Shown here piece by piece: positions 17,821 to 26,432 of a stretch of DNA of 64,000 nucleotides. Under the pieces are notes generated by a model that saw nothing but the letters and a program-made list of their open reading frames with translations, was not told the origin of the DNA and made no database searches. The DNA is taken from contig NZ_JAGGMI010000003.1 of NCBI RefSeq assembly GCF_017875235.1, positions 248,001-312,000 on the forward strand, written 5' to 3'. Source of the DNA: Asticcacaulis solisilvae (GTDB lineage: Bacteria > Pseudomonadota > Alphaproteobacteria > Caulobacterales > Caulobacteraceae). A program made the position numbers and the translations under genes. Numbering within the stretch: position 1 is the first letter of the stretch; each line of letters starts with the position of its first letter.

Positions 17821-19743
17821 TTACTTCTTCTCGGCCAGGATAGCGTCCAGCAGGGCCGGCTTGCCTTCGATGCGCTCCAGTTGCGGGTAACGATGTCCGC
17901 CCTTGTAATCGATCGTGTAGGTTTTGTAGGTCTTGCCGCGCTTGATCAGCAGTTCGACCGGCTTACCGTCGGCTTTCGCCGCGTCAGTGATAGCGGCTTT
18001 CAAGCCATCGGCATCGAAGGCCTGGCCGTTGACAGCGATCACGGTCATGCCCTGGCCCAGTCCCGCTTTGAAGGCCGGGCTGTCCCAGAAGACGCTGGCG
18101 ATATCGCCCGTCGCCGTCGTGACTGAAAGGCCGGCCGAATAGCTGAGGTCGACGATCTTCAGCTTCTTTTCACGCGCCTTGTACCAGTTGGTCGGCTTGT
18201 CCTTGTAGACCAGCCTGTAGCCGCCGCGTTCCAGCCCATCGAGGAAGCTGCCTTCGGACGTTTCGGCGATCCGCTTTTTCAGGAAACCCGACCAGTCATA
18301 AGGATAGACACCATTGAGCGCGGCCACCACGTCTTCGAAAGTGTAGGTTTCCGGCGTGAATTGACCGTCCTTGACGCCGAAGAAGACCGCCGCGAAATCG
18401 TCAAGCGACTTCTTGTTGCCGGTCTTCTCGCGGATCAGGGTGTCGGCGTCGAGCCAGACCAGGAGGCCGACGCTGTAATAATCCTCGTTGCGCTGCTGGC
18501 TGAGCCAGTTCTTGGGCGCGCGCGCCGAAATGATGGGGTCATTGGTGGTATCGAGCACCGGCCGCCACTTCGACCCGGCGTAGTTGTCGTAAAGCGCCGC
18601 GGTCAGGGCCAGCGCTTCCTTCGTCATGTCCGGCGTGTACATGCCGGCACGCGCCGACAGCATATAACCCCAATACTGGGTCTGGCCCTCATAGACCCAC
18701 AGCAGGCTGTTCTCCATCGGCTGGAGGAAGTCGGGCTTGTGGGAATCCGCACCCCAACGGAACTTGCCGTCCCACGAATGGGTGAATTCATGCGCCAGCA
18801 GATCGCGACCGACATATTCGTTGGCCCAGTCGGTGAAGTAGGCAGGCTCGTGGCCGTTTTCCGACGAACGGTGGTGCTCAAGGCCGATGTCGCCGAGCTC
18901 GTCCGACAGATGAAGGAGGAAATCGTAGTGGTCGTAATGCTGTGACTTGAAGAGCTTCAGGCTTTGCGACACCAGCTTGCGGTGCATGGCGACCTGCTCG
19001 TCGGTCGCCGCCAGGTCGCCCGGCTTGTCGGCGAAGACATTAAGACGCACAGGCGCCTTGCCATCCGGTGTCAGATCGATAAGCCTGTAATATTTGCCCG
19101 CAAACATCGGCGAATCAACGAAGGCGTCATAGGGCAAGGGCTTGAAGGTCACGGAGCCGTCCCCGCCTTCCGACGCCACTTCCAGCGCAGAGGCGAATCT
19201 CCAGCCCTGCGGCAACTTCAACGACAGCGCGACCGGAATACGGCTGGTGTAATAGCCCGCCGGATACATGGACAGGTTTTCCCACTGCAGGTTGGCCATG
19301 AGGTCGGTCACGACCACACGCCCCGCCGTCGTGGTCATGGGCGTCAGGAAGTCGAACTCGGCGGTCACCTCGGTCACGCCTTCGGGCACGGTGACGTGGA
19401 AGGCCGTCATTTCGACCGGGTCACGCAGCCAGGTCAGCGGCTTGCCCGCGCTTGAGAAGCGGATATTGGCGATCTTATCGGTTTGCGGGCGCGGCGCGTG
19501 CTTGCCCGGCAGCCACCGCGGCATGACCAGAACAAAATCACCGGCCTTGCTGACCGGCACGGTCTGGCGGACGCGCAGGACGCGCTGCTGGGTGTCGGTC
19601 GCGTCGACAAAGACCTTCAACGTGCCCGGAAAGGCGATGTCCTGCGACGCCGGAATGGGTTGCACGGCCGGAGCCTGGGCAAAAGCATGAGGAGAGAGGC
19701 AGGCGGCCAGCGCGGCGGCGCTGATGAAGCTGAGAAGACGCAT
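17821..19743 (-). CDS. M61 family (glycyl aminopeptidase-like) metallopeptidase with PDZ domain
   Basis: This 640-aa exported protease has a signal peptide (1-22), an N-terminal beta domain, a zinc motif HEFTH (H318, E319, H322, with 'HSWDGKFRW' following), and a C-terminal PDZ domain (about 545-615) with 'SPAFKAGLGQGMTVIAVNG'. The architecture matches M61 enzymes. AAGGATATTTC precedes ATG 19743. It probably acts in the periplasm on peptides with N-terminal Gly or Ala; specificity is inferred from the family. Confidence 0.93.
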   Translation of the reverse strand: MRLLSFISAAALAACLSPHAFAQAPAVQPIPASQDIAFPGTLKVFVDATDTQQRVLRVRQTVPVSKAGDFVLVMPRWLPGKHAPRPQTDKIANIRFSSAGKPLTWLRDPVEMTAFHVTVPEGVTEVTAEFDFLTPMTTTAGRVVVTDLMANLQWENLSMYPAGYYTSRIPVALSLKLPQGWRFASALEVASEGGDGSVTFKPLPYDAFVDSPMFAGKYYRLIDLTPDGKAPVRLNVFADKPGDLAATDEQVAMHRKLVSQSLKLFKSQHYDHYDFLLHLSDELGDIGLEHHRSSENGHEPAYFTDWANEYVGRDLLAHEFTHSWDGKFRWGADSHKPDFLQPMENSLLWVYEGQTQYWGYMLSARAGMYTPDMTKEALALTAALYDNYAGSKWRPVLDTTNDPIISARAPKNWLSQQRNEDYYSVGLLVWLDADTLIREKTGNKKSLDDFAAVFFGVKDGQFTPETYTFEDVVAALNGVYPYDWSGFLKKRIAETSEGSFLDGLERGGYRLVYKDKPTNWYKAREKKLKIVDLSYSAGLSVTTATGDIASVFWDSPAFKAGLGQGMTVIAVNGQAFDADGLKAAITDAAKADGKPVELLIKRGKTYKTYTIDYKGGHRYPQLERIEGKPALLDAILAEKK

Positions 19744-19831
19744 GAAATATCCTTGGGTACGCGGTCCGGCAGGCCAGCCAAGCCCAGATTGTCACAATTG
19801 TAAAGATGGAAACAACACGCGCTTCGGTAGG

Positions 19832-20401
19832 CTACTTGCGGTAACTCGCCACAAGCGACTGGAAGACCGGCAGGAATTCGTCGCGCACCGCCTCTGAACG
19901 GGCGCCAAGGATAAAGACGAGATAGTATTTCACACCGTCGCGGTCGACCTCCTCGCCATAGGCGACGACCTCCCACAGGCCGTTCGTGTCCTGCGGCGCC
20001 GGGTCGAAAATGCGGCTGGGCAAAACCTGCGCGTCGGCCGTGGTGAAATCGGCGCCGGAACGGACCCTGAGGCCCGGATGGGCACGCTCGAAGGTCGCCT
20101 GGTCGTCGGCCATGAAACCCGCCACCGTCACGGCCTGCCCTTTCAGCGGCTGGGCATTGGCGTAGATGAAGACGTCGTCGCGGCCGTCCTTTGGGACCAG
20201 GAAGGCGACGTTATAAGCCTGACTCAGGCGGGTGTCCTGCGCCCACTTCGGCGGCGGCACAAGCCTGGGCCACCAGCGCAGGCACAGGCCGTCGCACTTG
20301 GGGTTGTCGAGCATGGCGGTCTTTATGATTTCGGCGGACGCGCCGACGGGCGCGGCCAACACCGCTATCCCCATCATCGCCGAAACGATCGCCCGCTTCA
20401 T
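19832..20401 (-). CDS. Hypothetical secreted protein
   Basis: This 189-aa protein begins with a clear signal peptide ('AIVSAMMGIAVLAAPVGASA', cleavage near 24). The mature part has two cysteines close together ('CDGLCLRWWPRL') and a compact alpha/beta-like domain with no recognised catalytic motif. The frame is open much further upstream, but that part lacks protein-like character. It lies 88 bp upstream of the M61 gene in the same direction. Family not recognised. Confidence 0.75.
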   Translation of the reverse strand: MKRAIVSAMMGIAVLAAPVGASAEIIKTAMLDNPKCDGLCLRWWPRLVPPPKWAQDTRLSQAYNVAFLVPKDGRDDVFIYANAQPLKGQAVTVAGFMADDQATFERAHPGLRVRSGADFTTADAQVLPSRIFDPAPQDTNGLWEVVAYGEEVDRDGVKYYLVFILGARSEAVRDEFLPVFQSLVASYRK

Positions 20402-20475
20402 GCCCAAGCCCCCCGGGGCTACCCAATCCCTGCCCGTGTTCACTGTAACACAGTTACGAGGCTTGACCAGACCGT

Positions 20476-21360
20476 CTATTCCGGCAGGGGAATGAACTCG
20501 ACCTCGTCGCCCGGGACCTTGGCGAAGCGCTGCGCCTTCCAGTCTTCCTTGGCCTTTTCGATGCGCGCCGGGTCGGACGACACGAAGTTCCAGTAAAGAT
20601 GGCGTTCGCTCAACGGCTCGCCGCCAATGATGACGAAGTGCGCATCGTCCCCGGCCTGAATCCTGACCTCGATACCCGGGGCCAGGACGACCATGGTGTG
20701 AGCCGGGATGCGCAGGCGGTCGATCGTGACTTCGCCGTCGCAGACATAGAGGGCGCGCTCGGGCACGGTGTCGGGCGCTTCCACCACATGGCCGGCCTTG
20801 AGGCGGACTTCGACATAGAGGGTCTTCGCATAGGTTTTCACCGGCGACGTCAGGCCGTAGGCGCCCCCCATCATGACGCGGATGCTGGCGCCGCCATCCT
20901 CGACGCCGGGAATGGCTTCGGACGGATAGTGGTAAAAAGCAGGATCGATTTCCTCGTCGGCTTCCGGCAGGGCCAGCCACAGCTGCAGCCCGTCGAGATT
21001 GCGCTTCTGCCTCAGCGCCTCGTCCTCCTCGCGTTCGGAATGGACGATACCCCTGCCCGCCACCATCAGATTGATGTCACCGGGCGAGATGACCGAGCGC
21101 GTGCCCAGGCTGTCGCGATGCAGGATGTTGCCTTCGAACAGGTAGGTGACGGTCGCCAGGTTGATATGCGGATGCGGCCGGACATTGATGCCGATGCCCG
21201 GTTGGAAGACCGCCGGCCCCATGTGATCGAAGAATATCCACGGGCCGACCATGCGCCGCTTGGCGAACGGCAGCAGGCGGCGGACGTGGAATCCGCCCAG
21301 ATCCTTTTCACGCGCCGGGATGACCATCGAAATCGAGAAAGGCAGTTCCACTTCGCTCAT
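20476..21360 (-). CDS. Pirin family protein
   Basis: This 294-aa bicupin has the pirin metal-site pattern in the N-terminal cupin: 'FDHMGP' and 'RPHPHINLATVTYLFEG' supplying His ligands, and 'HSERE' with a further His and Glu. The C-terminal pirin domain includes 'ERALYVCDGEV'. Bacterial pirins have been reported as quercetinase-like or as regulators of central metabolism; the role here is not deducible. GGAGACTTTGA precedes ATG 21360. Confidence 0.92.
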   Translation of the reverse strand: MSEVELPFSISMVIPAREKDLGGFHVRRLLPFAKRRMVGPWIFFDHMGPAVFQPGIGINVRPHPHINLATVTYLFEGNILHRDSLGTRSVISPGDINLMVAGRGIVHSEREEDEALRQKRNLDGLQLWLALPEADEEIDPAFYHYPSEAIPGVEDGGASIRVMMGGAYGLTSPVKTYAKTLYVEVRLKAGHVVEAPDTVPERALYVCDGEVTIDRLRIPAHTMVVLAPGIEVRIQAGDDAHFVIIGGEPLSERHLYWNFVSSDPARIEKAKEDWKAQRFAKVPGDEVEFIPLPE

Positions 21361-21394
21361 TCAAAGTCTCCGAGAGTTGGGTGTGGGCGATAAC

Positions 21395-22081
21395 TTATCT
21401 GCGGCGCTTGCGGCGCGATTTTTTCTTGCTCTTGGCGGGGGCCGCGGCCTTGGGCGCCTCGTCGGCGGCAGCGGCCTGGGCCGGCGGTGCGGCCGGAGCC
21501 GTGACAGCGGCCGGCATGGGGAGCAGCTCGACCGTCTGCTTCAACGCGATGTCGCGCTGGGAGAAGCGGTCGCGCAGCGTCGCCTGGATCGTGTATATGC
21601 CCGGCTTGTCCTTCGGTTCGAAGGTCACGACCGGCACGCGGTCACGGTTGTCGAACACGCCCCTGCCCTGGCCGATACTGCCCAGCCACACCGGCAGGTC
21701 CTTGTAGTCGCTGTTGGCGTAGATGGTGCCGTCGGGCGCCAGGATCTTCAGGTCCATCGTCACCTTGCCGACCGAGTTGAGGTCGCCGGCCGGCCCGGTG
21801 AACAGCACCTTGATGGCCAGCTTGGCGCCCGGCTCCGCGCGGGCGACACGTGACAGGCTGCGATTAGCGGTCGAAGGCTTGTTGAACTCAGCCAGCTCGG
21901 TTTCGGGAATAACAACCAGTATGGCCGAAAACGGCCCGTTGCGATCAGGGAAGCCCGCTCCAGCGTCATAGCTGGTCGTCGCGGTGGAATTGGGGACGGC
22001 AATGGTCGGCGTCTGGGCCAAGGCCAGCCCCGCCATCATCCAGATGCCTGCTACGCCCGTGACGAAAAGGCTTCGCTTCAT
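21395..22081 (-). CDS. Hypothetical secreted protein with basic C-terminal tail
   Basis: This 228-aa protein starts at an ATG preceded by GGGGAAGAGGGC and has a signal peptide ('SLFVTGVAGIWMMAGLALAQ'). The mature domain looks beta-rich ('KVTMDLKILAPDGTIY', 'PVVTFEPKDKPGIYTIQATL'), like an immunoglobulin-type fold. It ends in an Ala/Pro linker and a strongly basic tail 'KSKKKSRRKRRR'. The tail could bind RNA, LPS or other polyanions, which is speculative. Family not recognised. Confidence 0.75.
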   Translation of the reverse strand: MKRSLFVTGVAGIWMMAGLALAQTPTIAVPNSTATTSYDAGAGFPDRNGPFSAILVVIPETELAEFNKPSTANRSLSRVARAEPGAKLAIKVLFTGPAGDLNSVGKVTMDLKILAPDGTIYANSDYKDLPVWLGSIGQGRGVFDNRDRVPVVTFEPKDKPGIYTIQATLRDRFSQRDIALKQTVELLPMPAAVTAPAAPPAQAAAADEAPKAAAPAKSKKKSRRKRRR

Positions 22082-22154
22082 GCCCTCTTCCCCTTGCCCC
22101 TCTTTCCCCTTGAATGTGTACATCTTATGTCACGCCGCACCGCAACATGACAAC

Positions 22155-22187
22155 AAAAAGAATCCGTGTCCGCGGGAACGAACACGG
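22155..22187 (-). terminator. Distal copy of a tandem terminator
   Basis: On the minus strand a hairpin with CCGTGT/ACACGG arms (22164-22187) is followed by TTTTTG. Its sequence is a near copy of the stronger hairpin immediately upstream in the transcript. It acts as back-up terminator for the antiporter gene. Confidence 0.7.
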
Positions 22188-22195
22188 GGGACAAC

Positions 22196-22230
22196 AAAAA
22201 AGTCCCGTGTCCGCGGGAACGGACACGGGA
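22196..22230 (-). terminator. Rho-independent terminator of the CPA2 antiporter gene
   Basis: A perfect 10-bp stem, TCCCGTGTCC/GGACACGGGA (22203-22230), with loop GCGGGAAC is followed on the minus strand by C and six T (22196-22202). It lies 31 bp after the stop of the antiporter gene, a classical position. Confidence 0.9.
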
Positions 22231-22260
22231 GAGGCACTAGGGACAGGGAATGCTTTGGTA

Positions 22261-23646
22261 TCAGGCGGTCGTGTTGTCGGGAACCGCGTCCAGTTCACCG
22301 GACTCGCGTGCCTTTTTGCCGTAGACCATTTCGAAGATCGGCGACGCCATGACCGTGGTGATGATGGCCATCATGACCAGCATGGCGAACAGGGGCAGGC
22401 CAATAATGCCCTTCTGCAGGCCGATATTGATAATGATCAGTTCCATCAGGCCGCGCGAGTTCATCAGCGCGCCGATGCCAAGAGCCGTGCGGTTGTCTTC
22501 GCCGGTGGCGCGGGCTGCCAGGTAGCAGGCGCCGAACTTGGCGGCGACCGAGGCGGCCAGGATCGCCAGGGCGACCAGCAGCATCGACCACGAATTGACC
22601 ATGTCCATGCGGGTGTTCAGGCCCGAATAGGTGAAGAACATTGGCAAAAGGACGATGACCGCGAACGGCTCGACCTTCTTCTTCAGTTCCTCGACAAACT
22701 TGCCGCGCGGCATGGCCGTGCCCAGGATGAATCCGCCGAAGATGGCGTGAATGCCGACGGCGTCCATGACGAAGGCCGCCAGGAAGAAGCAGATCATGAC
22801 GATGGCCAGGACGGTGTAGCTCATCTCGCCCTTTTCCTCGACCATGCGGCCGAGCGGCGCCAGCAGCTTGGCGCCAAAGAAGATGACGAATAGCGCGAAC
22901 GAAATGCCGCCGACGATGGCCAGGACGGCCACGCCCGGACCGGCGCCGAAGGTCGCCAGCACCACCGCCAGGACGCACCACGACACGGCGTCGTCGAACG
23001 CGCCGGCGGTCAGGGTCAGGGTGCCCAGCGACGAATTGCTCAGGCCGCGCTCGTGGATGATGCGCGCCAGCATCGGGAAGGCAGTCAGCGCGATACAGGC
23101 GCCCATGAACAGGGTTGCGTTGAAGCGCGAAATGCCCGGCGTGAACAGGCCAGGCACGGTCAGGAGCCACGGCGTGATCAGGATGGCCAGGGCGAACGGC
23201 GCGGCGATGCCGGCCAGCGACACGGCCATGGCGCTTGGGCCCTTGCTCTTGAAGTGGTCGGCGCGAAAGCCAGTGCCCACCATGAACATGTAGAGACCGA
23301 CGCCGAACTGCGCGCCGGTATAGAGGACGTTCTTCATTTCCTTGGGGAAGATGGCGCCCTGCACTTCGGGGAGAAACAGGCCGAACAGCGATGGCCCCAG
23401 GATAACGCCCGCGATCATTTCACCAACGACCTGCGGCTGGTGCAGCAGCTTCTGGCCCAGCCAGCCGACGACACGACAGGTGACGATGATCACGGCCAGC
23501 TGCAGGAAAAAGTGGATCGAAAAATCGCTCGGCGCATAAAGCTTGGTGACGCCGTCGGGTCCCAGCGGGCCGTGCGGCGACAGAACCGTGGCGATTTCGT
23601 GAAGGGTGGCGTCCCATATATTGGGCGCCGTCGATGCGGTAATCAT
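22261..23646 (-). CDS. CPA2 family monovalent cation:proton antiporter
   Basis: This 461-aa, 12-13-span membrane protein belongs to the Na+/H+ exchanger superfamily (CPA2, Kef/Nap type). Visible signatures are 'LHQPQVVGEMIAGVILGPS' (near residue 70), 'GAFDDAVSWCVLAVV' with the paired Asp of the ion site, and 'MNSRGLMELIIINIGL'. There are no C-terminal RCK/TrkA-N domains, so it is a plain exchanger. ATG 23646 follows GGGAGAAACT. It is monocistronic, ending at a tandem terminator. Confidence 0.92.
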   Translation of the reverse strand: MITASTAPNIWDATLHEIATVLSPHGPLGPDGVTKLYAPSDFSIHFFLQLAVIIVTCRVVGWLGQKLLHQPQVVGEMIAGVILGPSLFGLFLPEVQGAIFPKEMKNVLYTGAQFGVGLYMFMVGTGFRADHFKSKGPSAMAVSLAGIAAPFALAILITPWLLTVPGLFTPGISRFNATLFMGACIALTAFPMLARIIHERGLSNSSLGTLTLTAGAFDDAVSWCVLAVVLATFGAGPGVAVLAIVGGISFALFVIFFGAKLLAPLGRMVEEKGEMSYTVLAIVMICFFLAAFVMDAVGIHAIFGGFILGTAMPRGKFVEELKKKVEPFAVIVLLPMFFTYSGLNTRMDMVNSWSMLLVALAILAASVAAKFGACYLAARATGEDNRTALGIGALMNSRGLMELIIINIGLQKGIIGLPLFAMLVMMAIITTVMASPIFEMVYGKKARESGELDAVPDNTTA

Positions 23647-23808
23647 AGTTTCTCCCGGACTTTCAATTTCGAAAAACGGACTGTTTTCGCCGTCTTGGTC
23701 CAAGGCTAGTGTCGATATTCGCGTTATGGCAAGCGTAAATTTTCCATAAGGACGGATATCAACCTGTTTATTTTACTTAGGAAAATTTCTGTTGCACAGC
23801 GACAACAC

Positions 23809-23860
23809 TGTAGTAATGTAGTAACAAAAATTTCGGTGGTTAATTGTAGAAATGTAGAAT
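23809..23860 (+). promoter_or_regulatory. Direct-repeat operator of the Phd/VapC pair
   Basis: TGTAGTAATGTAGTAA (23809-23824) and TGTAGAAATGTAGAAT (23845-23860) are 13/16 identical. Each is itself a doubled TGTAG(A/T)A unit, and the centres are 36 bp apart. They end just before the antitoxin ATG. Phd-type antitoxins usually repress their own promoter by binding such repeats, so this is the likely operator. Confidence 0.65.
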
Positions 23861-23864
23861 CGAA

Positions 23865-24119
23865 ATGAGCACCATGACCAGTCGCGAATTCAACCAGGAT
23901 GTCGGCAAGGCCAAGCGCGATGCAAGGCTCGAGCCGGTCTTCGTCACCGATCGCGGCCGGCCGACCCACGTGCTGATGAGTTTCGACGCCTTTCGCCAGA
24001 TAACCGGAAGAACCGAAACGATTGTTGACCTGCTGGCCATGCCGGAGCCTGAGGCGGAAGCCGTCGATTTCGACGCGGCGCGCGGCGGCAGTTGGGACCG
24101 TCGCGAGGAAGGCTTCTAG
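23865..24119 (+). CDS. Phd/YefM family antitoxin
   Basis: This 84-aa protein has the Phd DNA-binding fold at the N-terminus ('TSREFNQDVGKAKRDA', 'PVFVTDRGRPTHVLMSFDAF') and an acidic C-terminal part that would wrap the toxin. It would neutralise the VapC-like toxin at 24222 and bind the repeats upstream. A second in-frame ATG (23874) could be the true start; neither has a strong ribosome site. Its stop codon lies inside the 21-bp hairpin that follows. Confidence 0.9.
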   Translation: MSTMTSREFNQDVGKAKRDARLEPVFVTDRGRPTHVLMSFDAFRQITGRTETIVDLLAMPEPEAEAVDFDAARGGSWDRREEGF

Positions 24120-24165
24120 ATATTGCTCCGTTTCTCTAAAGAAACGGAGCAATATCTAGATTTTT
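24115..24165 (+). terminator. Perfect 21-bp hairpin with T-run between antitoxin and toxin
   Basis: The arms 24115-24135 and 24140-24160 are exactly complementary around the loop CTAA and are followed by TTTTT. This is a textbook intrinsic terminator, and it includes the antitoxin stop codon. Its position between the two genes of one toxin-antitoxin operon is unusual. Confidence 0.92.
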
Positions 24166-24173
24166 CGTGGTCG

Positions 24174-24213
24174 CATGCTTGACCCAAAAACCGGTTTCCA
24201 CTTTTTGGAGCAC
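24174..24213. repeat. Dispersed intergenic repeat (CCAAAAACCG...CTTTTTGG type)
   Basis: The sequence carries the inverted core CCAAAAA...TTTTTGG and GGAGC/GCTCC, ending just before the toxin start. A related copy with core CCAAAAACCGCTGCGCAC lies at 30536-30572. Similar short repeats are widely dispersed in alphaproteobacterial genomes. Confidence 0.6.
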
Positions 24214-24221
24214 GCTCCAGC

Positions 24222-24725
24222 ATGTATCTGCTCGACACCCCCGTCATCGCCGAACTGCGCCGCGCCAAATCTGGGCGCGCCGACGAACACGTTACGCGCT
24301 GGGCCTCGAACGTGCCCGCCCAGAACCTGTTCATCTCGGTCATGAGCCTGCTCGAACTGGAAGGCGGCATCGCCGAGGTCCAGCGCAAAGACAAGGTGCT
24401 GGGCACGGCCCTGCGCTCATGGATCGACGAAACCGTGCCGGCGGCGTTCGAAGGCCGGATCTTAAGCGTCGATCTGGCCGTCACCAAACGGCGCGCGGGC
24501 CTGCCCTTCTCAGACGGCAAGGACCGGGACGCTTTGCTGGCAGCCACTGCCCTGACCCACGGCCTGACGCTCGTAACCCGCAGCCTGTCGGCTTACCGCT
24601 TCTCAAAAGTGAAGCTGTTCAATCCCTGGGGCTATACACCCGAGGATGAGGACGCCGAGGCCGACTGGCAGGACGTGTCGCGCAGCGGCCCGCTGTGGCT
24701 GAAGAATCTCTTCCTGCGTTTTTAA
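24222..24725 (+). CDS. VapC-like PIN-domain toxin
   Basis: This 167-aa PIN-domain ribonuclease is the likely toxin of the pair. Acidic metal-site residues are visible: D5 in 'YLLDTPVIAELRR' (the usual LDTN is LDTP), the Glu in 'SLLELEGGI', and the Asp residues in 'KDRDALLAATAL'. It is longer than the common 130-145-aa VapC because of a C-terminal extension of about 25 residues rich in acidic and aromatic residues. It is 102 bp from the antitoxin gene, with a terminator and a repeat between, so its expression may be uncoupled. It overlaps the convergent 24722 gene by 4 bp. Confidence 0.88.
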   Translation: MYLLDTPVIAELRRAKSGRADEHVTRWASNVPAQNLFISVMSLLELEGGIAEVQRKDKVLGTALRSWIDETVPAAFEGRILSVDLAVTKRRAGLPFSDGKDRDALLAATALTHGLTLVTRSLSAYRFSKVKLFNPWGYTPEDEDAEADWQDVSRSGPLWLKNLFLRF

Positions 24726-24985
24726 GGCGCCTTTTCGGCATCGGCCTTTTCAGCGTCGAGTATCTCGTCGTCGTCATCGTGCACGACCACGACGCCGTCG
24801 TCAGGCATGGTGTCGGAACGAATGTCGATGGCGGCGCCCGCGGCGTCACGCGGAACAGGCTCGATATCGACCGGCATGCCGCGTAGATCGCCGTTGTAGC
24901 CGTCTTTCCGGAAGGTGCGCGCCTGGCGTTCGCCCTGTTGTCCGTCGCCGGACCTGTCCGCGGGCGTTGATTTCAGATCGTCCAT
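24722..24985 (-). CDS. Small acidic hypothetical protein
   Basis: This 87-aa frame starts at an ATG preceded by GGAGGCGC, an excellent ribosome site. It is polar and acidic, with a central Arg-containing stretch ('RTFRKDGYNGDLRG') and a run 'VVVVHDDDDEILDAE' near the C-terminus. No membrane segment and no known family. The stop overlaps the vapC stop region by 4 bp. Confidence 0.65.
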   Translation of the reverse strand: MDDLKSTPADRSGDGQQGERQARTFRKDGYNGDLRGMPVDIEPVPRDAAGAAIDIRSDTMPDDGVVVVHDDDDEILDAEKADAEKAP

Positions 24986-25079
24986 ATGCGCCTCCATTGC
25001 TGCGTCGGCGCAAGCCTAATCTTTGGCGAATAAGATGAAGCTACAGGACTTCCGGCATCTCGTAAGACGGCGGTAAGGC

Positions 25080-25107
25080 AAAAAAAAGCCGCGCATTGCG
25101 GCGCGGC
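25080..25107 (-). terminator. Terminator downstream of the glycosyltransferase gene
   Basis: On the minus strand a 7-bp GC stem (GCCGCGC/GCGCGGC) is followed by eight T. It lies about 150 bp past the glycosyltransferase stop in the direction of transcription. Confidence 0.75.
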
Positions 25108-25257
25108 GAGTTTTACAGGGAGGAAACGCCCAGGAAGGGCAATCAGCGCGAAAGCGCCGAACAGGTCCAATATATGCTGCATCGCAGCAAAATTCAAAGT
25201 CTTTTGGCGTCTTTGTTTTCAACTCACGTTACAATCGTCGGACAATAATGTGAGCGC

Positions 25258-26064
25258 TCACGCCACGGGCCAGCGGCGCGACAGGAGATCGCGCATGCCG
25301 CCCATAGACGGCAGGCCGAAGCGCAGACGAACGCGCCGCTGTGGCGCGGGCCGCCGTATCAGTGACAGCAGGGCGACGTTCTGCCGGACCACCATGACCG
25401 GCGACAGGACGCGAAAGACGTCCGCCGTCATCGTCAGCTCGGCCAGCAGGCCGCGCCAGGCGCCGACCTTCTGCGCTTTGCGGATATTGAAGACACCGGG
25501 CCAGTCGACCACCGCGACGGGCAGACGCGCCTCGGTGATCAGGTTGTTGATGAAGACTTCGCCGCCCCAGCGCGGCAGGCGTGTCATACGGTCCAGGTGC
25601 GGCCTGACCAGCGCGGCCGGGATGAGCCGCTCGCCCGACACGAAGTCGAGGCCAAGAGTCCGGTAAAGCGCCAGGCTGTTGGCGCGCAGGCTGATGCTGA
25701 CCTCGGCCTTCCCCTCCCTGACCGGCGCGGCCAGGGCGAAGATGTCCGCCGCCGTCAGCCCGGCCAGATCGGCATCGAGGAGCATGAAATAATCGCCTTT
25801 GGCCGCCGCCATGCCCTGACTGAGCGCATAGGTCTTGCCGCGATTGGCGGAATAGGAGATGAGCGTCACCTCCGGAAACGTCCGCGCCAGATCGGCGGTG
25901 CCGTCGGTCGAGCCGTCATTGACGACGATGACTTCGGACAGCAGCGGATGGCCGTCGACGGCCTTGAGAATATTGGCGATCTTGTCCGCTTCGTTATAGG
26001 CGCAGATGATGCAGGAAATGTTTCCCGCCGGAATGCCGGGGTCCTGACCTTGCATGTCGCTCAT
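25258..26064 (-). CDS. Family 2 glycosyltransferase
   Basis: This 268-aa soluble GT-A fold protein has the family start 'SCIICAYNEADKIANIL' (16-32), 'VIVVNDGSTDGT' (45-56), 'NRGKTYALSQGMAAAKGDY', and the metal-binding DxD in 'LLDADLAGL'. The C-terminal part is basic and has amphipathic segments that could touch the membrane. Neither nucleotide-sugar donor nor acceptor can be read from sequence. It is a single gene, divergent from a small gene at 26267. Confidence 0.9.
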   Translation of the reverse strand: MSDMQGQDPGIPAGNISCIICAYNEADKIANILKAVDGHPLLSEVIVVNDGSTDGTADLARTFPEVTLISYSANRGKTYALSQGMAAAKGDYFMLLDADLAGLTAADIFALAAPVREGKAEVSISLRANSLALYRTLGLDFVSGERLIPAALVRPHLDRMTRLPRWGGEVFINNLITEARLPVAVVDWPGVFNIRKAQKVGAWRGLLAELTMTADVFRVLSPVMVVRQNVALLSLIRRPAPQRRVRLRFGLPSMGGMRDLLSRRWPVA

Positions 26065-26266
26065 TGGAATGCCGTTGCGCTGTTGGCCTCCGCCGACATT
26101 CGGTTAACGCGCTACAACTGCGCAATGTGGACGCATGGCGTGGCGTGTCAGTTTCCTGTAAGGACGGGGCACGCCTACCCACTTCTTATGCCCGCCCTGC
26201 CCTTCCTTATCGACATCGACATGGCCAAACGCGCAGAAACTCGGCTTCGCAGCAAAGGAGGCCGTC

Positions 26267-26425
26267 ATGGCTGAGCAGGAACCGGTCAATACCCAGGACA
26301 TCGATCGCGCCCGGGCGCTGAAGCAGAGGGTCGCGGACGGATTGGGCGACGGCGCATCACTGGTCCGCACGCCCGAGGAAGCGCGCAAGGCCGCCCTGAT
26401 CCACAAGATCGAAAACGGCGGCTGA
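26267..26425 (+). CDS. Small hypothetical protein
   Basis: This 52-residue frame has AAAGGAGGCCGTC before its ATG, a near-perfect ribosome site. It is soluble and helical ('DIDRARALKQRVADGLGDGA', 'TPEEARKAALIHKIE'). It ends 7 bp before the convergent stop of the hemolysin III gene. Family not recognised. Confidence 0.65.
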   Translation: MAEQEPVNTQDIDRARALKQRVADGLGDGASLVRTPEEARKAALIHKIENGG

Positions 26426-26432
26426 TTAAGAG

